64,000 nt of DNA from Pollenia angustigena. Its lineage: Eukaryota; Arthropoda; Insecta; Diptera; Polleniidae. The notes beneath the pieces are model-generated. The model saw only the letters and a list, made by a program, of their open reading frames with translations. It did no database searches and was not told where the DNA came from. Where the stretch lies: NCBI GenBank assembly GCA_930367215.1, contig OV884059.1:13044945-13108944 (forward strand), in the 5' to 3' direction. This document shows, piece after piece, positions 45,081 through 56,695 of the stretch. The position numbers and the translations under genes were made by a program. Numbering within the stretch: position 1 is the stretch's first letter; each line of letters begins with the position of its first letter.

Positions 45081-48000
45081 AAAAAGTTTCATTACTTTTA
45101 CTTTTCTGTTTGGTAAATAAAGAAAGAACATATATTCCAAATAAAAAGATTTTCAAACCAAAAATAACTTTAAAAGTCCTTAAATTTGTTCCTACTCCTT
45201 TTTTGAGCTTTTTAGGCCCATGGTTTTCCTACAAGAACCTGTAAGATGATAATTTTTTTTTGTACATTATTTCATTCTAAGTATTAATTTAAGATTTTTT
45301 TAACTCATTTTAATTTTTAACATCATCAAAATGACGTTGTTGCATTAAGACTTGCTAGAATATCTGTCCTTCCGTTTGTCTGTCCATTTGTCCGGTTATC
45401 TGTTCATCTGTTTGTCTGTCTGTCCGTCCTTCCTTCCATCTGTCTGTTTGTCAGTCTGTCTTTCTGTCTATCTTACTGTTTTGTATATCTATGTCTGTCT
45501 GTCTATCCATCTTACTATTTTTTCAAGTGAACTTGAGTGCAGCTTGTAACCATACGCTTGTTTAAACGCATTTATACTATTTACACATGACTGCATTTTC
45601 ATAGAAACTGACATCACGAGGACGTTTTTCTTAACAAGTGTTATTTTTCTTTCTATAATTTTGCTGTTTCTGGCTTCATTCACAATATTATTTTCATTTA
45701 TTTATTATTTTGTTGTATTTCATTTCATTTCATTTGCGGTATTGTAAGGCCTGTAATTTATTTTTTCTCTTTTCGAAATCTTTTCTGTTAAAGTTTAATT
45801 TTAAAAGTTGTTTTTATGATTATTAATTTTATGTAGTTTGAAGGTGTTTTTTTTTTGCCTTAAAACTGGAAAAAGTTTTTGGTTTATGGTTTCGTGTTTA
45901 GATATTTTTCATAACATTTACTATTCGAGCTTGTCGTTTTCAATCAATGTCTTTATAGTGTTAAACTACAAATTTAAGACATGATCATGCTTATTTATGC
46001 TAAATTATAATTGAAATATAAGCATTGAAATAAAGGAAATTTAATTAAGTGCATGAATCTAAAGTCTGAATCTCAATGTTCAAGTTGTAATAAATTTTTT
46101 TTTTCACAATTATCTTTAAAATGATTTAACCTTAATGTAATTATCAAGCGACCAAAATGTGTAGCAAGAGTTCAGTAAAAATATAAAAAATTAATAAAAC
46201 TAAGCGAAATATATAAAAGTCTGAAAAATTTCTGAAGCGTTTCAGCAAGCAATGAACAAGCTTTGAACCCTTTTTTATGGCCAGATGTGTTCAGTACTAT
46301 ATTGATACTTTTTCAAAAGGACGTATAAGTCCTTAAAATAAATGCTTATTTTTTTACCAGTAAATTATTTAAAAAAGTCTAAAAAGTGTTTTTTGTTTAC
46401 TTGACAGTAATAATTTTAGGGTTGTGCAATAGGGAAGCCGCTAGGAAAGAAACTCTCTTAAAACAAAATAGAAAATTATCTCCTAAGATTCCGTGAGTAT
46501 AAACTATTGCATGATTTTTATAACTTACTTGCGTTCTACGCTTCAAGTTAAATGCAACGCTTTTTATGCGGCATCACCACAAGTTAAAATTAAATTTCAT
46601 TTGTAAAAATCAGCTGATTTTTTCTAAGGCTGCATGTGATGCTTACATAGTAGATAGTAACCTACTTTTGGCATTCAACGTCTTAATGAATACAACGCTT
46701 TTGTGTATGTAACTTGTTTCATATAACTACACAGATTCTACTTTTTTGACAGCGAAAAGGCGTGTAATGCGTGGTGTGGACCCCCAGCTTAGAGTAGAAG
46801 ACTGCAAAAATCCATTTGAACACACGTTTAAATTATTGAAAATTTTTCAAACTCTCCACTGTAGTGTCGTTGTCACAAACAAATACTGAAGAGAAGCAAA
46901 AATCCAAGTCGAACTTATTTTTTAGGTGGGGTTAAAAGCACAGCTAAGCTACTGTTCTTCTTACATATCGAACAGCGAAAGCAACAAATGAAATACAATG
47001 TTGTGTTTTTGGTGTTGTACTTGTTGTAGTATCGCCACCATCGTTTACATGAATTCGCCTTGCAAAAAACAAGTGAAGTGAAAATGCGGGTATAAGAAAT
47101 ACTCTCAAAAATTAACAAGGGAATTCAAAATAGACGCAGCATTGAGGGAGGGAACAAAAAATACACACTTTCACTTTTTTTTAATGTGAGTTTGGATAAT
47201 ATAATTATTGCAATAACAATTCTTTGCAAAAATAACTCTTTGTATGCGTTACGACTCACAAGTAAACGTCACAAATTCTCACAGACTGCACGAGGTAATT
47301 TTTCAAATAATAGGAGCATAGGCAAACTTTTTTTATTGTACTGAAAGGGTTAAAAGAAACGAGTAGTGTCTGAAGTGTATTTCTTTGCGTTCATGTATCC
47401 TTGCAACACTAAGGCCCTAAATTTGTAAAACGCAAAAGCAACGCCAAAAATTATATTGAAAGCAAAAACAAAATCGAAAATATTTCATAATTTTGTTGTT
47501 GTTTTCTATTGAAATGAATTTTGAATTTTTAAATTTTAAACGCTGCATATCTTGTGGCTTTACACAAATTTCTTGTAGACAAATTTAACTTTTGATGGGT
47601 GTTTGAATATGTTCACTTAGGCGTGTTAAGTTATAAGAACAAAGTAAACACATGTATTTACGTTTAGGTTCCAACTAGGGGTAATCAGCTGACAAACATA
47701 TGGGCCAACGAGTTTACCTTGTGTAAATATACCTTGTGTATTTCCTACTACAAAAATTATATATGTAGGTTTATCTCGCTCTCTTTCTATCTCTTTCCAT
47801 TAATTTTCTATCGTTAGTACTCTTATAGACAATTCGGCTTTTAATCTGGTTATCTGTATACTTTAAATTAACCCAAGAGCACATCCTAGAAGAAAAAACC
47901 CAACTTTTTTTTTAAAGCTAAATTTTTTTTACTTCCCACCCCTACCTTTAATACCTTTGATCAAAAAATCTGGCAACCTTTAAAAATTAATGTTGTTATT

Positions 48001-48643
48001 ATTATTATTAGTATTTTTGTTGTTTATTACAAAAAAAAAACTCACACATTCCTCTGCATAAAGAAATTATGGCAATTTTAAACAAAGTAATTTGCAATCT
48101 GTCGACTTTATTTTATGAAAGACAAAAAAAATTTAAGCGGATGAATACAACATTTTTCTTTTGAAATCCACCCAGCCAGTCAGCCATAATGCCAGTCGGG
48201 GTTATGCTTACACAACAACAATAATAATAATAAGACCACAAAAACAACAACAACAAGAAAATTATAAACAAAATGGAGGTATGAAAAAATTACAAAAATC
48301 ATTTAGAATTCAAAGATATATAAGGAAAATAGGGAGATATGCCTACAAAGTAAAAGAAATGGAAAAACTACTCAATGTTGTGCTAAACTATTTACACCAT
48401 TTTCTATAAAAAAATGAGAGAACTATGATTTGTGTGGCAACATCTAAGACGAATATTAAATAGCTATTTGTACATCTTTAAATTCCTAAATTCTTTTTAA
48501 AGTTCAATTGGAAGATCTGGTAACTTCAATTGTGAGAAGTTTATAATTCGATTTTTTGGGGCAACACTTGAGTCAATTCCCTTATTTTACTCTGACAACT
48601 CAAATTATAATAAATTTATGACTCTGATTTGTTGTTTCAGCCC
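45081..48643. other. Intronic, mostly unannotatable
   Basis: Contains the TCTG microsatellite (45365-45515) and a solo TGAATTCGCCTTGC element-end at 47050. GC is somewhat higher at 46520-46800 and 46870-47100, but no reading frame has a recognisable family. Confidence 0.35.
45365..45515. repeat. (TCTG/TTCC)n microsatellite
   Basis: Imperfect CTGTCTGTC and CCTTCCTTCC runs. The open frame across it is Leu/Ser/Cys low complexity, not a gene. Confidence 0.85.
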
Positions 48644-48940
48644 AAGGCGAATTCACTTCAGGTGGCAGGCAAAAGTCTGTTGAATTTACAGTTCAAACCA
48701 ATTTGTTTTGGATTTACAAAGATTGCTTTAGAAATGGTTTACATTTCAAGACAAAACAATTGCAATGTAATTTAAAAAAACCTCTGTTGTTTCTATTTTT
48801 TTTATTTTTTTTAGAGCTTATGGCTAGTTCTCGTTAATTAAATTTAATCCTGGAATTAACTTCTTGTGGATGAAATAAATAAATAATAATACTTTTTTAT
48901 TGCTGTAGTATTGCTGCTTTCGCCCACTTAAATTCGCCTT
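48644..48940. mobile_element. Small element with AAGGCGAATTCA ends
   Basis: AAGGCGAATTCACTTCAGGT at the left against inverted ACTTAAATTCGCCTT at the right, both flanked by a TTTCAG-like word. 297 bp. Shares end sequence with the 41311-41357 palindrome. Confidence 0.7.
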
Positions 48941-49353
48941 CTTTCAGCCATTTCGCTTAAAATTCCTGACATTCGTTTAACTACTCTGTGTGGGGAAGAA
49001 TCTCGCACGCCATTATTATTATTTCTTTATTTCAATCAGTAAGTCTCCGTTTGTATGCCTTCCCACTTTATATGTTTCATCGGCATTAGTTTGGGTTCAC
49101 ATAACTTTAACTATTTTTCGGCTTTTGACAATAACCAATCGTTGTTAACCGCACTTTTTGCAACGTGGTGAAGAAGCAACGAATACTCATTGTAATAATT
49201 ATAAGAAACTGACTTTGGAAGCTTGGCCTTCCTACATAAAGCTGTACGTCGTTGAAAGTTTATCGGGCGAAATGCCACAATTCCTGGTGGCTCAATGAAT
49301 ATTTCGGGGCCAAATAATTCCTCTTCAGTAACTCAAATTTCTAAGAAACCAGC
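48941..49353. other. Intronic, decayed repeat
   Basis: 49200-49340 resembles 3560-3700 (see 2790-4084). No gene. Confidence 0.35.
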
Positions 49354-49600
49354 ACCCGTATTCCGTAATTCGCTTAGCTAAAGCTAAATCTCTATCGCTA
49401 AAATTCCTTAGAGAATACAAAATTGAAAAATTTTAGTGATGACAATAAAAGCTAAAATTGCGGTGGATTAAATTGTTATGGCATTGCCAAATTAAGCAAT
49501 GCACGTCACAGCACTGCATTCGTAGCCAAAAATCGCTAAATCAACTTTTAAGATTTTTAGCGATAGAGATTTAGCTTTAGCGAATTACAGAATACGGCCA
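49354..49600. mobile_element. Hairpin MITE
   Basis: GCTAAAGCTAAATCTCTATC plus GCTAAAA at the left is inverted at the right (TTTTTAGCGATAGAGATTTA), with CCGTATTCYGTAATTCGC outside on both ends. Confidence 0.88.
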
Positions 49601-50569
49601 CAGGAAACTATATTCCTTTATCCCTCAAAAAGTATACTAAGAAGATCGTGTAAAGCAATTTATGATAAGCTTATAAATTTAGTTTATGTGGCAACATTTA
49701 CAAATCTCGAATATTCTAAATTTATTTTATTCCTTTTATTTAAAATTTCTTCATTTCTAATTTCTCCTGGAGATGGTGTCTGCCACACCATCATGTTCAA
49801 ATTCGCTGGGTTTTTTTTTATAATTTTTCTTTTTTTTTTCTGCAAAAATTTCTTCAACCTAAACGTGACTCAATCTTCAACGACTGCGTTACCAACAACT
49901 CATGCGTTCAATTGCTGCCAACTAACATTCAGTCGCAATATCCACGCTGCCGCAACAGACTGCAAATAATAAGCGTTTCTAAGCAGAGAACTTAAATTAT
50001 AATACTCTGCCCTCAAAAGCAGCAATAAAAAGTCAAGCGTACAAGTATAAATTTACACAGAAATTCCAGGCAAGAAATACAAAAAAAGGTTTACAACAAC
50101 ACAAAATCGAAATAAAATAGCAATTTTTACAACATGACTGCATTTAACATAATTACCAGCTTCAGCATACAAATCTGCCATGTTAGCCCAGCACTGCACA
50201 TGCCAACCAATAAAGTTAAAGGTCCATAAATTTTTAAAGAAAAACCAAGTAAAATTATTTCAAAGCTTTCTTTTTTTCATTCTCTGGCTAAGAAAACACA
50301 AATTGCCATAAAAGAGGAGTTGTAAATGCAAACAAATCTTGGGTTCATTCGTATTCGATGCCCTTAAGGAATGCGTAAAACAGATGTGCCGATTTTTTTT
50401 CCTTCCTTCTGTTAGATTTGCTCTAGATTTGTAGTGATTGCAATGATCGTGAAGTTGGTGTGTTCTTTTTTCACTGATTTAAATGCACACGTTACAATGA
50501 ACAAGGTTGCCAATTTGTTTTTAAGAATTCAAAGCAAAAAATGTTCCTGTGAACCTAAAATTATAAAAG
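49601..50569. other. Intronic, no gene seen
   Basis: A 93-codon frame at 49688-49969 is Phe-rich, with no recognisable family. I do not support it. Confidence 0.35.
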
Positions 50570-50715
50570 TATTAAGTTGAAATTGAACTAGATTTAAATT
50601 ATAGTTGAGCTTAAAGTAAACTTGAACTAGAATTATACATGAACAGAACTGAAACTAAACTTAAAACAAGCTCGATTTAAACTTGATTTGAAATAGGATT
50701 AATCTGTATTGTATA
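50570..50715. repeat. Degenerate (GAACTA/AACTTG)n minisatellite
   Basis: Repeats of TTGAACTAGA, AACTGAAACT and AACTTGATTT. The same sequence type is at 57735-58020 and, in short pieces, at 53815-53845, 54800-54822 and 57185-57225. Confidence 0.65.
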
Positions 50716-50879
50716 AAAAAAATCACATTTCGCCGAAAAATCCGTGCTTCAGACTACGTTAAACTAAGTTTAAAACTAATCAACATCTCAAAAACCTGAC
50801 ATAAATATATGTTTATTGGCACCTTTTACTCCTGTGAGCAGCATAATTTTTTCTTTTGTTTTAAAACGAATGACTGATT

Positions 50880-52010
50880 AGTCCAGAGCGTTCGATCCTA
50901 GTGTTGGGACTCCCAACTTTGCCTCCAGGAGTGCAAAGGTGATGCAATTATTTAGAGCACGCGTAAAAGTATACAACGCCTCCAATAGGTCGTAAGCGCC
51001 TCATAAGCGTGACAAAGAGCACCAAGTCGAATGGAGTTGACAGTTGCTTGAAACTTTGTTACTACGCAAGCGACATAGCTGATTTTCTCAGTAGCTGAAA
51101 ATGTTTTATTGTCCTTTGCATTGCATGCAATATATTAGTTAAGCAGCGGTTGCAGGGAGAGTTTGACGTGTTAAAAGCTTAACGGGCCAAATACACTCGT
51201 CAAATGCTTGTCCAGCAGGCGAATTCAAACGTGTACGTGTGCTGAGAGATTAAGTTGCTTGTTCAGAAGGACGGACCTAGTGGTATACCTTCAACTTGCA
51301 ACAAAAGCCTATGTATTACCTCCTCGTGGTTATCTCTGGTAACATCTCTTGTAGATGGCTAAAATACATGGCTCTAGTTGAGACTTTGCTAGGATGCGAC
51401 GGTGCGACTTCCAAAAGTCTAGCGCCCTTGAATGGAAGGATTCAATGGCGTAAAGTATTCACCATAGTACTTATGGTTATATGGTTCTTCTAGGCGATCA
51501 GTGGCCCGCAGGTGAGTTGCAACACCGGTTGATCATTGGTTGAGATATTGGTTTATCATCCACTTGCAGTGGAGGACTCTTGTAATGTCAAGGGATTTGA
51601 TTCAGAATGCTAATTTTTTGTCTTGTAACACTACTATTTGTGGAGGAATGTCCGTCTAGCGTTGGAGACGTGTGGTTTGTAATGGATTGCTGTTAGAGTG
51701 GTGTAGTGGACATTTATGTATGTTGATTAGAAGCCTTTCTTAGTAAGTACGCTGCTGGGTATTTCGTGGGGAGTATGAAACTCTCACATCAGGCCAGATG
51801 CCGATCTGAAAAGAAAGTGTGAAAGTCTTCATATATTCAATGTTGCACTACATGAGTTTGTAGCCAAACTGGACAAGACATTTATGTCTGGGTGGCTAGA
51901 TTTGCGGCGTAGATATTAAGTTGGGATTAGTAGCGCCAACCTGATACGGTTGCTACTGTTGTCCCTTACCAACAGTGCAAGCCCGAGGGGAAGGCGATTT
52001 AAAGGTGAAA
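50880..52010. other. Unrecognised GC-balanced block, probably a decayed transposon
   Basis: GC is clearly above the surroundings, with mixed codon-like composition but no long frame. The right end (near 51930-51990) has GTAGCGCCAACCTGATACGG and its partial inverted echo CCGTATCAGGTTGG. I could not assign a family on either strand. Confidence 0.35.
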
Positions 52011-52112
52011 ATTCGGTACCCGTCGCATGTCTATCCAAAAATTTGTCCAAAATAAGATCTCGATTTGTAGTTGTTGTTTCCTTTACAAAAGATTAGTGTT
52101 ACTGAACAAAAA

Positions 52113-52795
52113 TTATGCTTTTTGTTTCAAAACAGGGATCGAAAATAACAGTTATATTGGAATTTTAAAACAAAAAAAAAGCACATAGAAGTAAACGTCG
52201 AAAAACTGATTCAAGTATACCATATTGTTCCTTATGCACTTGTCCTTGATAAAATATATTGATTTTTAAAATTTTGATTTTTATTTTTTCGATCAAAAAT
52301 AACAGTTATTTTTTGTTTTTTATTTTTTTGAACAAAAATAACAGTTATTTTTTGATTTTTATTTTTTTGAACAAAAATAACTGTTATTTTTTGATTTTTA
52401 TTTTTTTCGATCAAAAGTAACAGTTATTTTTTGATTTTTATTTTTTCGAGCAAAAATAAAAGTTATTCTCTAAAGAAATGTACGTATTTTAATAATTTAG
52501 ATGACTTTTAATAATTATTTTAATGTGCTTAAGAAATTCCAATGATAATTACACACTAAAATAAAAAATTTTAATTCAACTAAATTATTAAATCACGTAC
52601 ATTTCTTTAGAGAATAACTTTTATTTTTGCTCGAAAAAATAAAAATCATAAAATAACTGTTACTTTTGATCGAAAAAATAAAAATCAAAAAATAACAGTT
52701 ATTTATGTTCAAAAAAATAAAAATCAAAAAATAACTGTTTTCATCTGACTTTTATGAAAAAAGGTATAACTGTTACGGTCCCTGTTTCAAAATGC
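52113..52795. mobile_element. Foldback element with arms made of ~40-bp tandem units
   Basis: Outer ends TGTTTCAAAACAGGGATCG and inverted CGGTCCCTGTTTCAAAA. Each arm contains three to five units of GATCAAAAATAACAGTTATT plus TTTTGATTTTTATTTTTT. The arms converge on GAGAATAACTTTTATTTTTG and its complement (52457-52485 and 52597-52630) around a 110-bp loop. It has the design of Drosophila FB elements: long inverted repeats that are themselves tandem arrays. Confidence 0.85.
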
Positions 52796-53854
52796 TTTTC
52801 ATGCAATGATGATAAACCAATTACACGAGGTGGTTGTGGTGCTACCCAAACTTACGCGGGTAGATTGTTTCCGAATTACAATTGGAACCAGTTGAGTGGG
52901 TTCGGTTGTAAGGAGGAAACATCTTTGTCCTGTTGCTAATCAACCGTCAACTGTTTGCATATTTCAAGATATGCGAGCCTTGTCAACTCTGTACACCGAC
53001 ATTTAGTAAATGTAAATTACTCAGGGGCTAAGACCCACCATGCAATTACGTCAGAGTTACAGGTGTGCATGTTAAACATGGACATTTGTACACGTGCTGG
53101 AATTAATATTCGTCGCATAGTCGGTGTGACACATACAAACACATTTTCACTAATACTACCACAATGCTTGATGAGTATTTTGATCAGTGTATTTGGGCCT
53201 TAAGAAAAGGGAGCGTTATACAAATCGCATCGAAAAATCAGATCTGTAGGTCTCAACTCTGCACCATCCCTGTAACATTTTTCTATCATCCAGAAGCCAA
53301 GTTAATTCTGGCAACTCCACATCCAAAATATTCCCATTCAACCATTTATCTTTATTTTGTTAATTCTTTTTTATTCTGGCCTACCATTCTTAAAGTAAAG
53401 AAATTCATGACTTCAAGTTTTACTAAGAAAACCGAAACGTAACAAAATAAAGAATCAAGCAAAAAAAAAACACACACAAACATTTAACTCTGGAATGTTG
53501 TTTATATCACGAGTATTGTTTATTAAAGAAAAATTACATTTTCCCATTATAATAATTTAAACTTAACATACATTTTAGTAGTTTAAATGTTGTTGCTCGC
53601 AATGTATTTTAATATAGATATGTACGTGTGTATGTACATATTTACGAGGCAAACAACAAATGCTGTGGCAACAACATGTTTTGTTAAGTGGCATCTAAAT
53701 GTTCTAATACTTTGTGGAAGTTTCTTGGTATTGTTCTTGGTATGGTTCGAATTAAACAGAGATGTCCAAAAAAAACTTGGCAAGAAAGAAAGTCTTTAAT
53801 TTAGCTAAGCAATTTACCTGAAACAGAACCAGTTCTAGCCTTTAGCTTCCCTAG
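52796..53854. other. Unrecognised block with short open frames
   Basis: GC is higher than average from 52780 to 53350. A 61-codon frame at 52754-52939 includes ITRGGCGATQTYAGRLFPNY and is Cys-rich (six Cys). Frames at 52955-53203 and 53164-53442 overlap. None matches a family I know; probably a degraded element. Confidence 0.3.
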
Positions 53855-53989
53855 GTGGCATGTCATAACGTCCAGTGCCATAGTGTCCATGGACACTATG
53901 CCACTTTGCAAATGGACATTATGACACTTTCAAAAGTGTCATTAGGTTCATAATTACTAAAGAAGTTAAATGCAAAAAAATGATCTGCA

Positions 53990-54156
53990 TACACGCAGAG
54001 AAAAACATGTTTCATTATGGTCCCAACCAACAAAACTATTTTTAAAGAAACTAATTTAACCCTAATATGGTTGTCGGTGACAATGATTTGGTTAAATGAA
54101 ACATAATATGGTAAAAAAATGTTAAAAATGGTTTTGCTGCTTTTTCTATGGGTGTA
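53990..54156. mobile_element. MITE nested in the composite foldback element
   Basis: TACACGCAGAGAAAAACATG at the left, inverted TTTTTCTATGGGTGTA at the right, with interior AACATAATATGG words, as in the 20665-21157 element. Confidence 0.78.
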
Positions 54157-54185
54157 TATATTAAATATATAACGAAAACACTTTT

Positions 54186-54608
54186 GGGCGCAAGGATTTT
54201 CTCCTCTATGGTATAACCAATACCGGCTTCGCTTACTAAAGCTTCTCTGCACAGCCGACCTTCGGCCGGGCGCAAGGACTTTCTCCCTATGGTATAACAA
54301 ACACCGGCTTCGCTAACTAAAGCTTTTCTGCACAGCCGGCCTTCGGCCGGGCGCAAGGATTTATCCTCTATGGTATAACAAACACCGGCTTCGCTAACTA
54401 AAGCTTCTCTGCACAGTCGGCTTTCGTTCGGAAACAAGGCAGATTTTAGAAGCTTTACTTAGCGAAGCCGGTGTTTGTTATACCATAGAGGAGAAAATCC
54501 TTACGCCCGGCCGAAGGCCGGCTGTGCAGGAAGCTTTAGTTAGCGAAGCCGGTATTTATTTTACCATAGAGAAGAAAATCCTTGCGCCCGGCCGAAGGCC
54601 GGCTATGA
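54186..54608. repeat. GC-rich ~82-bp tandem array, three forward then two inverted units
   Basis: Forward units start at 54186, 54268 and 54349 (GGGCGCAAGGATTTTCTCCT, then ACCGGCTTCGCTAACTAAAG, then GCCGGCCTTCGGCCGG). After a short loop near 54440 the complement follows twice. The palindrome CCGGCCTTCGGCCGG recurs. On the minus strand the units translate as a repeat of GRLCREALVSEAGVCYTIE, open across three units. GC is far above the surroundings. Confidence 0.85.
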
Positions 54609-55146
54609 ACCCAAATTTGTTTACATTTTAATATTTTTCATTATAAGTTAAGTTGTGGACCTTATGACACTTTGCAGTGTCATAACGTCCGCGGACGCTA
54701 TGACATTTCTTTGATGGACGTTATGACACTTTTGAAAGTGCCATAGTGTCCATGGACACTATGACACTGGACGTTATGACATGCCACCCTTCCCTAGCAG
54801 TGAAATAGAACAGAACTAAATTTGAGGCCCCTATTATGAGTTGCATTCGACAAACGATTTTTGCTGGCTATCGAACATCGACAATCGAATGTAAAAATTT
54901 TATTTTAAGTTGACAAAACTGTCGAGAATTTCGCTGTGCCTTAAATTTCTTTTCGAAAACAATTTTGCTTTCGACGCTGCAAATACATTTAAAAAACTGG
55001 TTGAAAATTTTATTATTTGTAAACTTTTTATTTTGGTGGACCAAATACCACTTTCTGAAAAATTTAGTTTCTTTGAGGTTAATCGAACTGTTTATGGTTT
55101 TTTAATCCAAATTTGATTTATTTTAAACCAGGCTTTAAAAAATAGA

Positions 55147-55911
55147 TACACCAATACCTCACTTTGCGTCGTGGTTACGTTACAAAAAAAGCGACGCAAA
55201 TCGAAACGACGCAAAGTGAATTAAAATTGTCTACAACAGCAAACCATGTAAAAATTAAATTGAATAAAGTCAAAGTATATTTATACCAAGTACATGCAAG
55301 TGATCAGCTATTCATCTCGATAGTGTCAAAGTGTTTGACAGTATCAAGAGTTTTTACACAAACAAAATGAATGTGGTTTTTTTATTGTTGCTTTGTTGGA
55401 GACTTGCATGTACTTGGTATAAATATACTTTGAATAAAGTCAACATTTAAAAAACAAAAATTATATAAAATTTTATTATATACATACAAAAAACAAATTC
55501 AATTAAAACAAAATAAAATATTCAATTAATTTATAAAAAAACAAAATAAAAATGAATCACTGTCTGATAAGTCCATAACGGCCGTTGTCGTTAGTCGGCT
55601 TTCCCAAAAAATTGGTTCAATGTTTGCAGAACAGCATTTTTCAATGTAAAATTTCCTGTATTAAAATTGCATTGATATTCAGTTAGAATGGGAATCCCAG
55701 AATTTTGAGGGCTTGGCGCAATTTTGTAAAAATAAAAGTCGCTGCCATCTTTTAGACAAAATAGAAAATTTCAAAAAAATTAAAGACTCAAACCCAAAAC
55801 AACGCAACTTCGAAAATCTAACGACGCACAGTGAAAATAAGTACTAATTCAGCAGCGACGTAACTTCGAAAAAACGCAAAACAAAAAGACGCAAAGCGAG
55901 GTATTGGTGTA
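55147..55911. mobile_element. MITE with TACACCAATACCTC ends
   Basis: TACACCAATACCTCACTTTG plus CGTC at the left, inverted GACGCAAAGCGAGGTATTGG plus TGTA at the right. ACGACGCAAA words recur inside both arms. Confidence 0.88.
55271..55432. mobile_element. Hairpin with 31-bp perfect arms, nested in 55147-55911
   Basis: CAAAGTATATTTATACCAAG plus TACATGCAAGT is perfectly inverted at 55402-55432. TTGAATAAAGTCAA overlaps both outer ends in direct orientation (55260-55273, 55430-55443), a likely target duplication. The perfect arms suggest a recent insertion. Confidence 0.88.
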
Positions 55912-56309
55912 ATTATACATCAAAACTTTGATCCACCAAAAATCCCATTGTAGTCATATATAGCCGGTATATCAACAACTCTCTCCTCTTGGCCCTCCTT
56001 CAGATTCACAAATGCTATTTTTGTTTCGGCGAGACATTTCCTTAATGTGCTACTTATAGTCTGTACACGCCTTTAAACGTATACATTTGTAAGACGTTTT
56101 TATTTGTGAGCCAAAACATTCATAAAACATATTCCACTTTAAGACCTCAAGTGCAGCATATAAATCTTACCACAATTCTCTTGATTTACTTTTAGCAGGA
56201 CTCCACCTTTTGCCAAATCCGGATGAAAATCGACCAAAAATTTTATATAAATTTAATAAGCAACAATAATATTTATCCTTATTTATCCTTACATTTTAAA
56301 ATTTAGTCA

Positions 56310-56695
56310 TATCGCTAGAGGGCGTAAAATAGGAAAAAAGGGGTAAGAGCTTTCCCTCCCTATATCTTCTTAACTAATCAACCGATTTTCTTGAATTTTG
56401 GCAGGCAAATAGTGTAACATCTGGAAACAACCAAAGCCTAAAGTTTTAACTATTTAGGGCGTGAAATGGGGCAAGAGGGGTAAAAGCTCCCCCTCCCTAT
56501 ATCTTCTTAACTAAGAAATATAACCCAAAAATTTTTATTATTATTGGCGTGTAATAGGGCAAGATGGGAAAAAGCTCCCGTCCCTATATATTTTTTAACT
56601 TATCAACCTTAACATTTGGCAGGCAGGCACTGTAATATCTGAAAGAAACAAGTTGTATGGCAAAACAACGTTTGCCGGATCAGCTAGTATAACTT
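56310..56695 (-). mobile_element. Retroelement fragment with three tandem ~100-140-bp units
   Basis: Three units each contain GGCGTRWAATRGGRNAA, AAGCTCCCCCTCCCTATAT and CTTCTTAACTAA. The right end TATGGCAAAACAACGTTTGC plus CGGATCAGCTAGTATA is the complement of the 'CTAGCTGACCCGGCAAACGTTGTTTTGCCATA' head, which I know as a common arthropod repeat. Compare 25769-26175. Confidence 0.65.

Larger units (their letters stand above)
53855..54788. mobile_element. Composite foldback element with 9-bp flanking duplication
   Basis: GTGGCATGTCATAACGTCCA at the left against inverted TGGACGTTATGACATGCCAC at the right. Arms also contain TGTCCATGGACA palindromes and repeated CATAACGTCC/ATGACACTTT words. The 9-mer CTTCCCTAG is present immediately outside both ends (53846-53854 and 54789-54797), as expected for a target duplication. 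9 bp is the size known for FB and Mutator-like elements. Inside lie a MITE (53990-54156) and a GC-rich array (54186-54608). Confidence 0.85.

Noticed and set aside
45352..45549. 65-codon Ser/Leu/Cys-rich frame
   Set aside because: Produced by the TCTG/TTCC microsatellite.
52754..53442. Three short plus-strand frames, one Cys-rich
   Set aside because: No family resemblance, overlapping frames, and position next to a foldback element. Described only as an unrecognised block.
54051..54437. 128-codon minus-strand frame treated as a host gene
   Set aside because: It runs from a MITE into a tandem, palindromic GC-rich array. It is kept as a repeat with an odd open frame, not as a gene.
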